From: Chamaea fasciata
Lineage: Eukaryota > Chordata > Aves > Passeriformes > Sylviidae
DNA length: 64,000 nucleotides
NCBI GenBank assembly: GCA_029207755.1
Contig: JARCOQ010000007.1
Coordinates: forward strand, 38,769,656 to 38,833,655
Direction of reading: 5' to 3'
A program made the translations under genes and the position numbers. Under the pieces are notes generated by a model, which searched no databases, was not told the origin of the DNA, and saw only the letters and a list, made by a program, of their open reading frames with translations. Shown piece by piece: positions 11,301-24,766 of this stretch; the stretch's first letter is position 1, and the number at the start of each line of letters is the position of its first letter.

Positions 11301-14267
11301 ACCAGAAATGTTGGTATAGTACCACAGGCCCCCTGCAAGTTTGTCCTGCCTGAGAAGCCAGGAGCCAGCTGGTGCAGTCCCAGCAGGGAAACAGGGCTGA
11401 CCTGGAGAAGGTGGCTGGGAGAGCCTGTGAATTAATTAATACCTCTGCCAACAGAGGAAGGAAGGCATTTTTAAAATGTCCTTCCGGCTGGAACCTCTGG
11501 GATTGTGGAGTGGTTGCTGATGTCAGTGAGATCAGAGGAGGTTATAATGTAATACCAAATCAATATTAGCCAATTATCAGTAAAGGTTGGGGCCACTCTT
11601 GATGTGGTTTTTCTAGGAAATGTTCTATTTTTCTGCAACAGCTTTGCAGTTCGAGTGAATTTTAATGCAATTTGTCTGCGGGGGGTTCTATTTTTCCCTT
11701 GTAATTTAGTGAATCTAGCTCAGTAACACACAGCTCTCCAAGTGAGCACAGCTACTCTTGCATAGTCATGTAGCTGTGTAAAGTGGCAAAGGAGGGTGAG
11801 TGGGTAGAATTTCTATGTAATCCTCTAAAAATAAACACAAATCCACAAAGTAACACTGCAATGCTAAAATATACAGGTATGAAAATAAGCATAAATGGTG
11901 AGAAGAATCCTGCTTGTGTACTTCGTCAAGATAGTTCTGACTATGAATAAAGTTAATATAAAAGTGATGCAGACCAGAAGTCATTGCTTCATTTGTCCTT
12001 AACTGTTCATTAGAGACCTTTTATTTTGATTTTTTTTTTCTTCCTTTTAAGGAGGAAGTCACAAGAGTTACAGCTTTGGATATAATATTTCAGTTAATTG
12101 AATTCATAAGAAAACTAAGTGGTCTTCTGAATTAAATTCTATCCTTAATAACATTTGCGTTACCCCTTAAGGTCTGATTTTTTTTTTTGGCTGCCTAAAT
12201 TTCATTGTGACTGGAACACACCCTTTATTTGTTTAGTCCTGAATTTCCCTCCAGCCTTTTTGAAAATGCTTTCTCTGCTTTGTTCATTTGTTTTCCTAGC
12301 TGATGCTGATATATATAAGTTGATCCATGAAACAACAAAAACAGTTATTATCAACAGTTGACACGGATGAAAAGAATACAAAAAATGTAAAGAAATAAGA
12401 AGCAAGCATTTATTAAAGTGTCCCCCTCTTCTGCAAGTAAAACTAATCTGCCTTCTGAGTGTGGGAGCTGTGTGCATTTCACATCAATGTCCAACACGTT
12501 CTTCAGTGCTGGCTGGAGGGTCTAATCTTTCCCAGAATGATCAGAGCAGTGCAGTTCAAGAACAAGGATGAATATTTGAATAATCACACCACAATGTGAG
12601 GTGACCCTCCAACAGGGGACTGACCAGATACACATATGGATTTTGGGAAGAAGCTCTGATGCTCTTTTTTAACACAGCTGTGAGAAGAATGTGGCTAAGA
12701 CCCAGTAGTCTTTCTGGAGTATAGCTGGCAAAGGAAACCATGAGGAGAAGAGAATTTAACACATGGGTGTAAGGGAGTTCGCTTCATTGATGTGATCTGA
12801 GGGGAATGTCTAATGACTGGAAGAATCAAACTTGGCAATGAAAACACAAAGCTCTTTTCATCAATTCAAACACTGACTCTAAAGCTGCAGATGGTTACCT
12901 CCAGCCTTGCCTATTCAGTGTGGGGTTGTATAAAATGGCACTTTGGTGAATACTAATAGATCAAAACAAAGATTTAATAATATAAAGATGTGGTGTTCAT
13001 TTTTAAATGAGGATACAGGTCAGTGTCTCAGAAAAGAGTGAAGTAAGTATCTTTATGTATGGGTCTAAAGTCTCTGGAGATTTTTAACTGCAAACGTATC
13101 TTTAGTGTGCAGATTGTATTCAGTACAGGGCAGCTATGCAGGGAATAGGCTAAAAGCAAGATTTCTGAATTTTTATACTAATTGAGCCTCTTTGCAACAT
13201 GCAAATATTGTTAACTAGTTATCTCCCTTTTAAAATCATACCTACATATATTTAGCTGAAGTATACATTGTAGCTTGTATGTGTTGAGCTACTTGTTGTA
13301 GAAAAGAATGGAGCTAGTTAATTAGAAATTGCAGGCAGAAGCACTTCACAAAAGAAACAAGTTGTACATTCACTGGGACTTAAAGCTGTTTGTTTTGGAG
13401 GAGCCACCAAGTCTTAGAGAACTCACTTGGCTTTATTTTAAATTTGAGAGAGATAATTCTTTTGTTTTCTTCTTTCAAAACAATAAATATGATTTGATTG
13501 CTTACTTTATTAAGATGTTATATTTAGATGTTGAGACTTTTCTATTAAAACTGTACTGCAGTTTTTTTTCTTTTTTCTTTTTTTACTTACAAAATTGTAC
13601 TCTGGTGCATGTCAGATCAAAACATTAAATACTGGAGGCTAGGAGTACAACTTCATAGATATTAATAGTTTCACTGATTTGTATCAGTAAATAATTTAGC
13701 ACATGTCAAAAGTGATTTTCCTTTTAATGATAACTACTGAGCTGCCCGCTGCTGTGAATTTCTGCTGAGTTTGAATAGTAGTTGGTAATCTTTTAATATC
13801 ATATGGGGAATAATTTAACTGGTGCTGGTGTTTTGAAATGTAAAGTAAGTCCTGATGTCTTGTTGAAGAATGTAGATACAGAGCTAGTTTCTTAGTTACA
13901 GCAAATTGACTTTGCTCTGTCGCACTAAGTTGCATTCATTTGTCCCGGTTAAGGGTATGACCTGTAGTTTACTGAGAAACAGATGCTGGTGGGTACATTC
14001 AAAAGACAAGTGAGTGAGGGCAAGGTGCTAAGAATCTTATACTTGCTATAGCAATCCACAGAAGTCAATGGACGTCAGAGTTTGTATGGAAGGAAATGGA
14101 AAGCAAAGGAAGACAACTTTTGTAGCAGTCTGAGATACCAATGCAAATTAGCAAAGGTTCTGGATTTTCAGAATTGGATCAAATCTTATTAAAGGGGATT
14201 CAAAATGGAAAAAACTCCTTAATGAGGACTGATGTGTTGGCTGTCTCATACAATGATTAAAAGCAGA

Positions 14268-14291
14268 TTATAAGCTCCATGGGGCTTATAA
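14268..14291. repeat. 24-bp near-perfect palindrome
   Basis: TTATAAGCTCC followed by AT and then GGGGCTTATAA forms a palindrome with one mismatched pair. It could form a cruciform or bind a dimeric factor, but chance is not excluded in 64 kb. Confidence 0.8.
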
Positions 14292-17200
14292 GAGATACAC
14301 AATCTCCACAGGCAGGGTTTTATGGTGTTTAGGAAACCCACACTAGCCAGATGGAAGATTCCCAGACACACAAAACCACCACATACTCTGAAGAATTCTG
14401 CAGAGCTGATGCAAATTTTTTTGGCATACTAGACATAAATAGGAACATTAGAAAGTCCAAAACACAAAATCTGGTAACAGTCACTAATATCACATACAAA
14501 ATTATTACCGTAGAGCAGCAATTAGAGGCAGTGTGAATGTACCGGATTTAGGGGCAATAGGCTGGAGTATTCTGATTTAGTCAGTGAGGAAATAAGAGTA
14601 ATTGAAATGTGTGGAAAAAAAGTCATGTTTGATCTAACTGAAAGCAGTACATAGCAGGCTCAGAATTTTTTTAAAATACTTGGAATTCTGCACTAACACC
14701 AGTGATTCCTTTCAGACAAATTCTCCTCAGACTGCACTAATATGCATGGTGAAATGATGAATTAAACAGTCTTGTAGAGATACCTTTTTGTTGTATTTAA
14801 AAAAGAATTGAGTTAGCCAATGAGGTTATGTGCAGCCTCAGAGAAATTCAACATATAGACAGAAATCAATTTTCTGGCTCCGAAGGAAATAAAATATTGA
14901 ACTAATATTCAAATCTAAGGTGAGCTGCACAAATTCAGTCATCAATGGCATATTCTCTGGACTGCTGTCATTACACACTTCTGTATCACTGGGTAGATCT
15001 TTTTTCCCTTGGTAAGGCTAAGGTATTATTCAAACTGTACAAAAGGAAATATATACCTTTTGGAAATCTGGAATGAAATGTATTTTTCTTATTGGATTAT
15101 ATTATCTTTCTTGAATTACACCGGTTTTTTAATTGGGCACTTCATGTTGAAGTCCAGCTAAAAATTTGCTGTGATGTGATGGAGGATGTGATGGAGGGAG
15201 TGCCTAATAACTCAGTACCACTAATACTGGTAACTTCTCAGCCCAAAGAAGCACTTTGTATAAGCACTTGGGATAGAAGGACTTGGATAAGCATAAACAG
15301 AAAACTTCTAACTAAAAATTATAGAACAATTTGCTTTTTGTCTTTTCTGCCTGGATTCCCTCGAGGCCCAAATGGAGGAGCACATGCTGAGACAGAGTGA
15401 GGCACGCTGGTTTCAGAGATCCATGCAGAGCAGTGTGACCTCAAACATTTCTTTCAGAAATGTCCTTAGCATCTGCCCCCATCCCACCCTTAGTTTTCTA
15501 AGCAGCTGTTTGGGAGCAGGGATTCTCCTCCAGGGTGTGACAGAATGGATCTGAGTTTTCTCCTCCATCTGTGGAGATCCTGATTCAGATCTCCTGTACC
15601 TCAGAGGGGTGTTTTAGCCATACAGGTCAGGTCTGGATGCTCCCTGTTCCTTGCTTTGAAGCAATGCTGTGTGGCAGAAAATAGTGCAGATTGCTTGGAC
15701 CAGAGAGGAGCAAATAGTCTACTCGCCTTTAAGAAACGTGTTTCTGACACCTTTAGGGCTTTTTCTCAGTTTTATCCAATGCCTCTTGAACATAAATACA
15801 AAACCAGTATCAGAACTTCCATCTCCCGTTTTCCAGGTGGGCACCCTTGATCACCACCCGCAGAATCACACCTTCAGGTCTAATAGCATTTCGTATGTTT
15901 CTTCTTTAGAAATTCACAGCTTCAGAAAGAAAAGTGTGGTAGTGTCTTCAACCCTGGTGTGTACTGCTCCCCTGAGAAGTGGCAGATGTGGGTTAAAACC
16001 AGGTTTTCCTTAGCTTGGCTGAATGCTCTAACTGAAAGTATTATTTCTTATGCTTGTCTTGAAAAGGAGAACTGGCAGCACTGCTGTTATCTTTATCACC
16101 TTGAAAGAAACTTGTGGTTTTAGTTTTAGAGAAGGTAGCTTGAGGACTTCTGGACAGCCTGGAGGAAGACATTAAAAGCAAGGGGCTGCCCTTAGTAGAG
16201 CAGGTTATGATATCACTACTGAAAGTCTCATACAGTTATAATGTGTGATATTGCCAGAGCAGTTTATTTGTCCTTCTCCTGGATATTTTGGGTGTCATAA
16301 ATTGTAGTGAGGCCTGTAGCATGTTCATGATCAGTACCGGTATTATGCTCGGTGGTGCACTTAACAGAATGAAGCCCAAAAAAAATCCCAATCAAAGGGA
16401 ATGACAGGTATGCCTTTTGTGCATTCCTTGCACAGCCAAGATATCCACTGGCTGCAGGGAGTTTCACATGGATGAAGAATGCAAAACTGCACATACAGTC
16501 AACGTCAAGTATTTATTTTCTTTTTGTAGCTATGGTTTACTTTTACTTAACCTCTGTACATTGTGGATTGCAGTGCAGATATTGTTTTGTTAAAGTATGG
16601 GTAGTAACAATATAAACACAAATATTTATTGTCATTTGAATATTTATCATCTCAGCCTTTCACAAAAAAAAAAAAAAAGCAGTGCTGAAACTTCATTCTC
16701 TCAAACACTGAAATGTATTCTATGAAAGTCAAATGTTTTCAGAGTCAACATAATCACAGCATCCCAGTTTTTGACCTGTGTGTTCATTTACAGTTTACTT
16801 ATAGCTGCTTCAGAGAGATGGAAGTTTGTAGATTACAACGTGGTTTATTGATTTATCAGTAGCAAAATACACTAAGTATACACTCAGTAAACTGGATCGG
16901 CTAGCTCTTGGGCTTGTATTGTATAATATCAGCTTGTTGTGGAATACTTCAGAACAAAATCAGAATGTTGGCATAGTTAACTTCAGTGGTGTAAACCAGA
17001 CTTGCAAAGACTAATATTTAGTAAGACCAATAACACAAACAAATTAGATTTTGAAGTTGTTTGCCCAATAGGAAGAAGCATGCTGACACAGTATTTGTGA
17101 GCTTATAGTTAACTATTCTGTGACAAATTATTAAATAACTTTGAACAGCAGATTGAGTGCTCCTTGAAAAATAGCAAGAAAACTTTTTCTCAGACTTGCT

Positions 17201-18950
17201 TTTTTTTCCAAGATGATAAAAAGAGTGTCACAGCAAATACTCATTTACTTTAATATTTTATATCCAAATAAAATAAGTCCATGGCATTTACATTGCCGTT
17301 ACTAAATAGTATTTGGTTTGTTTGCAAGAGTCATTTATTTGTGGCTTGGCTGAAGGAATAAAAATAAATTTGCGGTTCTTTCTGTTAATACTCATACTGT
17401 TTCTTAACATATGCAAAAGATTGAATACTGTAAATGTATATGCAGAAGCTCAGAAAGAAAACCCAGACTTTCTGAAGCTTCTGAATTACATATAACCTTT
17501 TAGAGAATTGCTGGGACAGTTCTTTACAACAACAAAAAGAAATAACTGACTAAGCCAACAAAGTATTTGATTTTAAGCTAAAGTGAAATAATTTAAATTT
17601 TTCCACTGCTTAAAATTAAGTATACCTGTACTAAACCAGGGGTTAGTTATCTGTGAAAAAAAATTACCATTTGTTTCTGAACTACTACTGAGCCATTAAT
17701 TAATAGTCAGATTTTTCCATAAGGCTTTTTTTTTTTTAACAAGATTTTGTAGAAGGGCAGCATCAACTGTACTTATGAGAGCTAACAACAGCTTTAACCC
17801 CATAATTGCCACTGTTGTTTTGTTAGCAAGTTGCTCAACTTCCCTGTTCTACCTTAATGCTCTGATGTGGGTGTAAGGATATAGATCCAAACACTGAGCT
17901 GTTGGAAGGCGTAAATCTTTAGGACCAAATTTTATCATTCTATCTTCAGATTGTGGAATTCTTGCCCATAGGAAGTATCAGAATTCAGCCTTTGAATGAA
18001 AGACACTGCAGGTATTGTGTATTGTGCAGGTATTGAAATGTGTACAATAAAATTCTTTTATTTAGCAATTTATTTTGTGCTTCATAATATATGCATTTCT
18101 GTCATTTCTATTTCAATTTTTGATAAAATAATCATATTTTATTTAAAGGATATAACATATGCACATCAGAAAAAGGGATATCTAAGTGGTGCACTCAACA
18201 CAAAAGACATTTTATAGATTTTACTCTACACTTTTGAAGAATTTTGTGACTCTTTATGTACAGCCAAATTTTTTATGCTTTCACCAACAGAAATTAGAAG
18301 GTTTTTCTCCTACAATCAGTCCCACTCATGTCATCACCAGACAGAATTGCCACGAGGGGAAGCATTAGGAGGAAGAGTGGATGTTCTGTCCGTGGATTTT
18401 TTGTTAGTTTTTGAGAAAAGTCTGCCCTTTTTTTCTAGAAATACTTTTCAGAAGTATGACAAGGTGTGAGTTGTCCTGAAACCATCAGAGGGGTAGAGAG
18501 TTCACCTACCGGTCTAAGACCATTATGAAGGACTAATGACTAGTAAGAGCTTAGTAAAAGGCTTTTCTTTTACATCCATACCTGTTTCCATTGCTACTTG
18601 ATCTCTTAGTGATGTGGACATCATTCCACCTTAGGCAATATCACATTGGTGGTAAAATACAACAAACCTATGTAAACCCTATATTTAATGTGGAGGGATT
18701 TGATGATGGTTAATAGGAAAGAATTTTTTCTCCATGAGCTCCAGATTAATTTTGGTGAAGGGGTGGAACCACCTCAGGGTGGTGGAACAGGACTGAGAGC
18801 TGCTTGGAGCCATCAAGTCTGCATTGGGTGATTTTAAATACTTGTAGAATCAAGAAAAAAGTTCACATTGTCTTTCTTTTTAATGATATGAAGAGCAGTT
18901 TTCCAGAGCTGTGCTTTGATGGGATGTACATGGGAAACAGCCTGAGTAGT

Positions 18951-19528
18951 TGTCATAGTTTGACCCCAGTCAGCAGCCAAGCCCCACACTGCTGCTCACT
19001 CATACCCTCACCAGTGGGATTGGAAGGATAAAAACTGGAAAACTCATGAGTTGAGATAAAGGCAGATTCGTAGGAAAAGCAAAAGCTGCACATGCAAGCA
19101 AAACAAAACAAGGAATAGATTCACTGCTTCCCATGGCAGGTTGGTGTTCAGCCGTCCCCATGAGAGCAGGGTCCCATCGCACAGAACAGCTATTTGGGAA
19201 GATAAACACCATCAATCTGAATATCCTGCCTTCTGCCTCCTTTCTACTCCCTTTTATACTGAGCCCAATGTCATGTGGTCTGGAATATCCCTTTGGTCAG
19301 TTTGGATCACCAGTCACAGCTGTGTCTCCTCCCAGCCTTCCACATACCTCAAGCCTCTTTGCCAGCATGGCAGTAAGCAAAGCAGAAAAGGCCTTGGCTC
19401 TGTGTAATCCCTGCTCACCAATAACAAAACCATCTCTCTATTATCAACCTGTGTTCAGCACAAATCCAGAACACAGCCCCATAACAGTCAGAAGAAAATT
19501 ATCTCTACCCCACCCAACACCAGCACCA
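18951..19528 (-). mobile_element. solo LTR of an avian endogenous retrovirus
   Basis: About 578 bp that reads, on the - strand, as a typical retroviral LTR: it opens with TG and closes with CA (GTCAAACTATGACA). It has a TATA box (CAGTATAAAAGGGAG, TATAAAAG core at 19251-19258) and, near its 3' part, the segment CTTTATCTCAACTCATGAG plus a CCAATCCCACTGG stretch that I know from an abundant bird LTR family. The same 4 bases, TAGT, lie directly outside both ends (18947-18950 and 19529-19532), fitting a target-site duplication. No gag, pol or env sequence adjoins it, so it is a solo LTR left after LTR-LTR recombination. It is diverged from the family as I remember it, hence not recent. The exact family name is not assigned. 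Confidence 0.82.
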
Positions 19529-20022
19529 TAGTCCATCAGTATTTGCAATTGTACAAATTCATTGTAAACAGGACATGAGAATAACATGTCCGAAGGAGTG
19601 AGACTTGCTTGGAATAGGCAGATGAGAGGTTCAGACTTGACTTTACAAGCCTAACATGGAGAAAGGTGTAATGTGGTGGTTTCAGACTGATACTTGCAAC
19701 TTTTAGAGTCTCTCAATAACCCCATTCTCTGCAGAACTGTAAATAAATCCTAACTGTTCATTTTGGGCAAATTTGAAACTGTTTGTTTCAGATAATCATT
19801 TTTCACATAGCTTTTAAATTTTCCTGAAGATGGATTTAGAACAAACTAAAACCCTCTGTACAAAATCCTCTATATTTCATCTCCTGAAATACATTTCTGT
19901 TGAATATAGTATAAGAAGACTGGCGAGCTGTTGCCAGACACGGTTCAGAGCCCAAATTGAGAAGCTGAGAGAAAAAGGCTCTCTATTCAGCAATTTTAGG
20001 CTCTAATGTAGCAGGATACTTC

Positions 20023-20030
<8 letters not shown>

Positions 20031-20070
<40 letters not shown>
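20031..20070. repeat. (ATT)n microsatellite
   Basis: About 13 uninterrupted ATT units following a short T run. It lies in the last MIPOL1 intron. Confidence 0.95.
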
Positions 20071-20071
<1 letters not shown>

Positions 20072-21559
20072 GTTTGTGCACATGAGGAACCCAGATCTGA
20101 GACTCTATTGCTCTCAAGAATGTGAGGAACAGATCAGAGACACAATAAGGTTACCTATGATTCATGGCACTCTAATGATACCAAACATCATTACCAAGAG
20201 GCAGGACTAGTGTTCATCAGGAGTTTTCAGGAATTAATATTTTTCCCTCTTCAAATGAATAAGTATAAATAAATGTAAATGTAAAACAGTAGAATACTTT
20301 CTGTGGGGAAGCCATTAGCATAGGGTAAAACTGCTAGTTTTCCATAAGCAGGCAACACAGACTGCCAGGAAGTATTTCGCAAGAAAATCCAGGAGACCCT
20401 TACCTATTGATATCAGCACAAACTTCATGGAAATATAAGGACTATACTGTCAGGAGTACTCAAGATTTCTCCTAAGAAAAGAGAGCAGCTGTGACACCGA
20501 ATGTGTGGAAATAGTACTTGTCAGTGCTAAAAGTAATTGCAGCTTACGGAAGAAGGTATAAAAAAAGTTTTTTCTGGCACAAAATATTTATTTTGCATAA
20601 AAATTTCTATATAAACTGTTGGATTCAAGCTGGAGTAATAAGGGAAATTTGGAGAATTGATTAAATATTCTGATGTGTATCACTTGACTTTAAATACACC
20701 AATATATCCTCTATTTCAGCTATTGTTTATTCTTTATCTCTAATATCAGCCTCATGCTCAGATGTGAATGGTCCATCCAATAGTAAGAGCCTGGTCTTTA
20801 TGATATGTTGTAGGTTTTGATGTACTGAAATACAGTGTATTTGTTTTAGGGCTTATTTTTCTTTCTCAGAAGCTCATTTATTTTTGGCAATAAGTGTATG
20901 CTGTCCTGGGCAAGCATTTGAAAGTAAAGGAGTGATACTTTTCACAAGGTGGCATTAAATCCAGCATAGAAACCAAGTCCTGATTTTGTATTATCCTGTA
21001 ATGTGTAACAATCTACATCAATGCAAAGTAGGGTGAAATGCTGTCAAAATAGACCAACTGTGTTTACTGCTCACTTTTCCTGCTGTTAGTGATGGCACAA
21101 GGTGAATAGTAATGGTGAGCTAGCTCTAATCTTCCAAACAGAAGGTAGAGGGCAAACAGTTTGACCAGATTAGTTATTGTGGACCACAGATAAAGGCTTA
21201 ATATTTTAGCCAAGGCCTGTGTAAGCCAGGTTTATTTTGAAATATGTCTGCTGTCAAGAGCCCAACTGGCTGTATTTGCTTCTAAGTTTAATCATATAGA
21301 GAATTACTCTTTTGGGTTGAGAAGATGCTGAAAGGGATTTAATAGGAATGCTTGTTTGGTGGCACGGCTTTTCAGAGGCAGAATGGTTTGCCCAGCCAAA
21401 TTTAAGGCCTGTACATTTAATGGAACATACTTTTTGGAGTGACATTACAAACAGTGTTGGGCAGGCAGGAATTGGTGGCGGTGCCTGTAGTGATTAGATT
21501 CAACCCTGTGGTCTACCATGGTTTAGAGCTCAATGATGCTGCTAAATCAGTCTCTAAGA

Positions 21560-21660
21560 CATATGTTTTAAGACCAGAAAGGACCATTAATACCAGTCAG
21601 TCCAGCCACCTGTCTGACAGAGGGCACTGAATTATAGTCAGCATCAGATTCAAAACCATG
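21560..21660 (-). mobile_element. possible CR1-type LINE remnant (antisense)
   Basis: The words CCAGAAAGGACCATTAATACC, CAGTCAGTCCAGCCACCTGT and a following GACAGAGGGCA resemble the antisense 3' end of reptile/bird CR1 elements (pattern: CCAGAAGGGACCATT ... ATCTAGTCTGACCTCCTGTATAACACAGG). Divergence is high and the match is short, so this is a tentative call made from memory. Confidence 0.4.
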
Positions 21661-24600
21661 GCTGAACTCCAGTGTACCATTTAAAAAGACACCCTGTGTC
21701 TGATCCAAAACATGCAGAGGGAACTTTGTTAAGAAGAGAGAGGCAGCCTGTGACATTGAAACCACATGTAGTCTTTATCACTGTGATCATTTATGAAGGA
21801 ATTGTTACAGACCATTGAAGTCAATGGTCAGTGGTTTTTACTGAGATGATTTAAAAATTATTGTTAAAAAGGTAGGCTTTTGAGGTGGCAAAAATAATAC
21901 CTGAATTGAGGGATAAGGATAATTAAAAAATCACTGAATCAGCCAGGAGTAAGAGGGTGATGGCTGTGTACATGGTAGATAGGTCATGCGCTGCCAGGTC
22001 ATATCATTAATATCAGGCTTCAAACCAGTGAATATTTAAGTATTTTATTCAATCAAAGAAGCCTCAAATTTTGAAACTGAGAACAAGCCACACCAACACC
22101 CAGTGTTAACACAGTGATATTACCTTGAGAGGGAAGCAGCTGGGGTCCAGTTCCCTCCTTCAGATAATAGAGCTGAACCAGTTTGTTCCAGCCTCCTGAG
22201 TAAATGATCTTAGCCAAGTGACTGGTTTCTGAGCAAGGCCAGTATCACAGCAGCCTCTCTTCTTTATGTCATTTGTTTCCTTGAATTGACAGAAAATGCC
22301 TGAAAACAAATATGCCATTCAGAATTTTTGAAGTTTATCCGAGAGGAAAACTGAAGGAAAGGAGAGGGGAAGGAAGGGACTTGACTTGTTCTAAATGGAA
22401 TTAAGTGAATTTGTTTGTATGACAACTCACCAAAGAATGATTCACTGAACTCTGATGCTACTCTGCTTGCAGTGCTTTTGTCCAATGCATTTTATTTATC
22501 TAATAATTTTTTAAAATATCTAATATATTTTCAAAAGCTTTGTTTCTAAAGGGAATTAGTATCAGCAAAACACATTCCACAAGAAGCCAGAAATCATGCA
22601 ACTAAGCCCATCTTCATAGCCTAAGCCTAATCTTATCTACTGGAAAGATAACCAAAGGTTATAGCTTAGGTTTATAAGCCTTTATATAGCATTTCAAAAT
22701 CCAGGATGATTTTGTTTTTATCACTTAACTCCTCCATTTTCAGGTAGAAACCATTGTTTTTGGCTAGTCTATATATTGCTTTGCAGATTAGGACATGGGC
22801 TACTTGAAGGGTGTCCTTTTCTGTCAGTTGGTTGTCCATTTTGTCTGTTTCTGGGGCATGATTCCTGGGAAGGTCACTCCATGACTCTACAACTGTCATA
22901 TTCAGAACCTGAAAGTAAAGGCTACTGTATTCTTTGGGCTGAGTTACTTTGACCAGACTTGGAGCAGTGTGGAAGTTATGCAGTTGCAGAGTTTTTACTG
23001 ATCCCAAGCTACAGGTTAGAGCTAGACTTCTTCAGCAGAATATGTGAAAGAGGGAAGCAAGCCAAAATTGTGTATAAGAGTAGGCAGCAGAAAGTAGTAG
23101 GTAACATACTTGCACCGATCTGTTCACCTTCTGGGCTCCCAGAGCAAACTTCTCTGTCAGTTAGGATTTTAAGTCTGTTTTATGGAGACTAAGTCTAAAA
23201 TCAAAACTGTTTTTACTCACAGGAGTAAACCTTTGCTAAAGGTCAGAGCAGATTGTCAAGGAATTCAGGATCTGTGTAAGAACACTCCACATAACAACAT
23301 ACACTCCATCCAGGCATTAACAACTGTGTGTATAGGTGCCAAGGGAACACAGTTTGAAATAACTGGAAGAGAAGTTGAGAATGGTTGAGGATTTGTCTTG
23401 GGGAAGACTCACCTAGGAATGATCCTGTTCAGGTGGCTTTCCTCTAAAGATAAAGATCTTCTTAAAACTTAGCAACAAGTTTAAAAGGACATAATGAAAC
23501 CTGTAATATCATAGCAGCAAGCCCCTTATAGAATTCTTTTTATTTCTGTATAGAACATAGATTCAACTGCTTCATTGCAAATTTATATGGAGGAAGCATT
23601 AAGCCACTGCAATTCAAGACTCTTAACAGTGTGTTTTTTGCTGACTTACGAATAATGATGGACCAAGTGTCCCTTTCCTAAATTGCATGTTTTATTTAAT
23701 TTTTCCATTTTGTGGGAGCATTACAGAAGTATGTAGTGTAGATAAAAAATATTTCTAGCCATCATCTTTGTGCTTTTCATCAATGCAAATTTCGTCTATC
23801 ATGAAAAGCACTGGAAATTTTTACTTTTTACTTCTGGATATATGTAAATCAGTAGAAATAAAACCAAAGTTGTACCTATCCATCTGAATCCAGAGTTTTT
23901 TCCTTTATTTTATATGTCATTTTGTAATCACTTTGCATGTATGCATGTAGTAATTGTATAAAGAATGCTGATGTTGCATTTGTTGAGAGAATTTATTTGT
24001 TAAGGGACTGATATTCTAGAAGTATTTGAAGAACCGAGAAACAATGAAGGTCATCTACTGCAGTTTTCAAAAATTTCTATGGAAGAAATTGAAATATGTG
24101 AGAATGGGGAGTGAGCCCTTAGGAGGCTTTGTAAAGCATTCCAGAAGGTGTGTGTCTGTCCTTGCAAATTTGGACCCTCAGCACTACAACAGAATGGCCC
24201 ACCCACCATATCATTCTTCTGTCTGATCTAAAATACGAACTCAAATACTTTTTTCTTAAATGACTTATTCTATTGCTTCATGAGATGCAAATTCAGTGAG
24301 TGTCCTTCCTTACATGTCAGGAGAAAGTGTCATGTTGCACATTTAACTTATACTATGGGGACTCTTCACAAGCAAAAAGACAAGTGTCATTCATTAGAAT
24401 GTTAGAATTTTTTAGAATTTGTCTTAGAATACAATCAAATGTAGTTGGTGCTGCTTTCAGTTAAGTAAGATTTGGTGCAATTACACAAAGTAACAGAAGT
24501 TGCTTTCTTCATGTCTTCCATGCCTTCCTTGTTTTGAGTGAACGTTGAGACTAGTTCCCAGCACCTTCCATTCTTCTAAGTTACCTTTGATCTTGAGGTA

Positions 24601-24739
24601 TAAAGCTATTACTGCAGTTTTCCCCATTAAAATGCTCAGTCTCCAGAGGGAGCTGCCTGCAGTGTCCCATGGGCTGGGCACAAGGCCTTACCAGCAAGAG
24701 CTGGTTCCGCCACGCTCACCCCTCACAGGTAGCAGCTCT

Positions 24740-24766
24740 CTAGAAAGGCACCAACAGCCTTTCTAG
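24740..24766. repeat. perfect 10-bp inverted repeat with 7-nt loop
   Basis: CTAGAAAGGC (24740-24749) and GCCTTTCTAG (24757-24766) are exact reverse complements separated by seven bases. It lies deep in the last MIPOL1 intron with no T-run or other sign of a functional RNA. Confidence 0.85.

Noticed and set aside
19133..19531. 132-codon open frame on +
   Set aside because: It lies inside the solo LTR and is antisense to it; not a gene.
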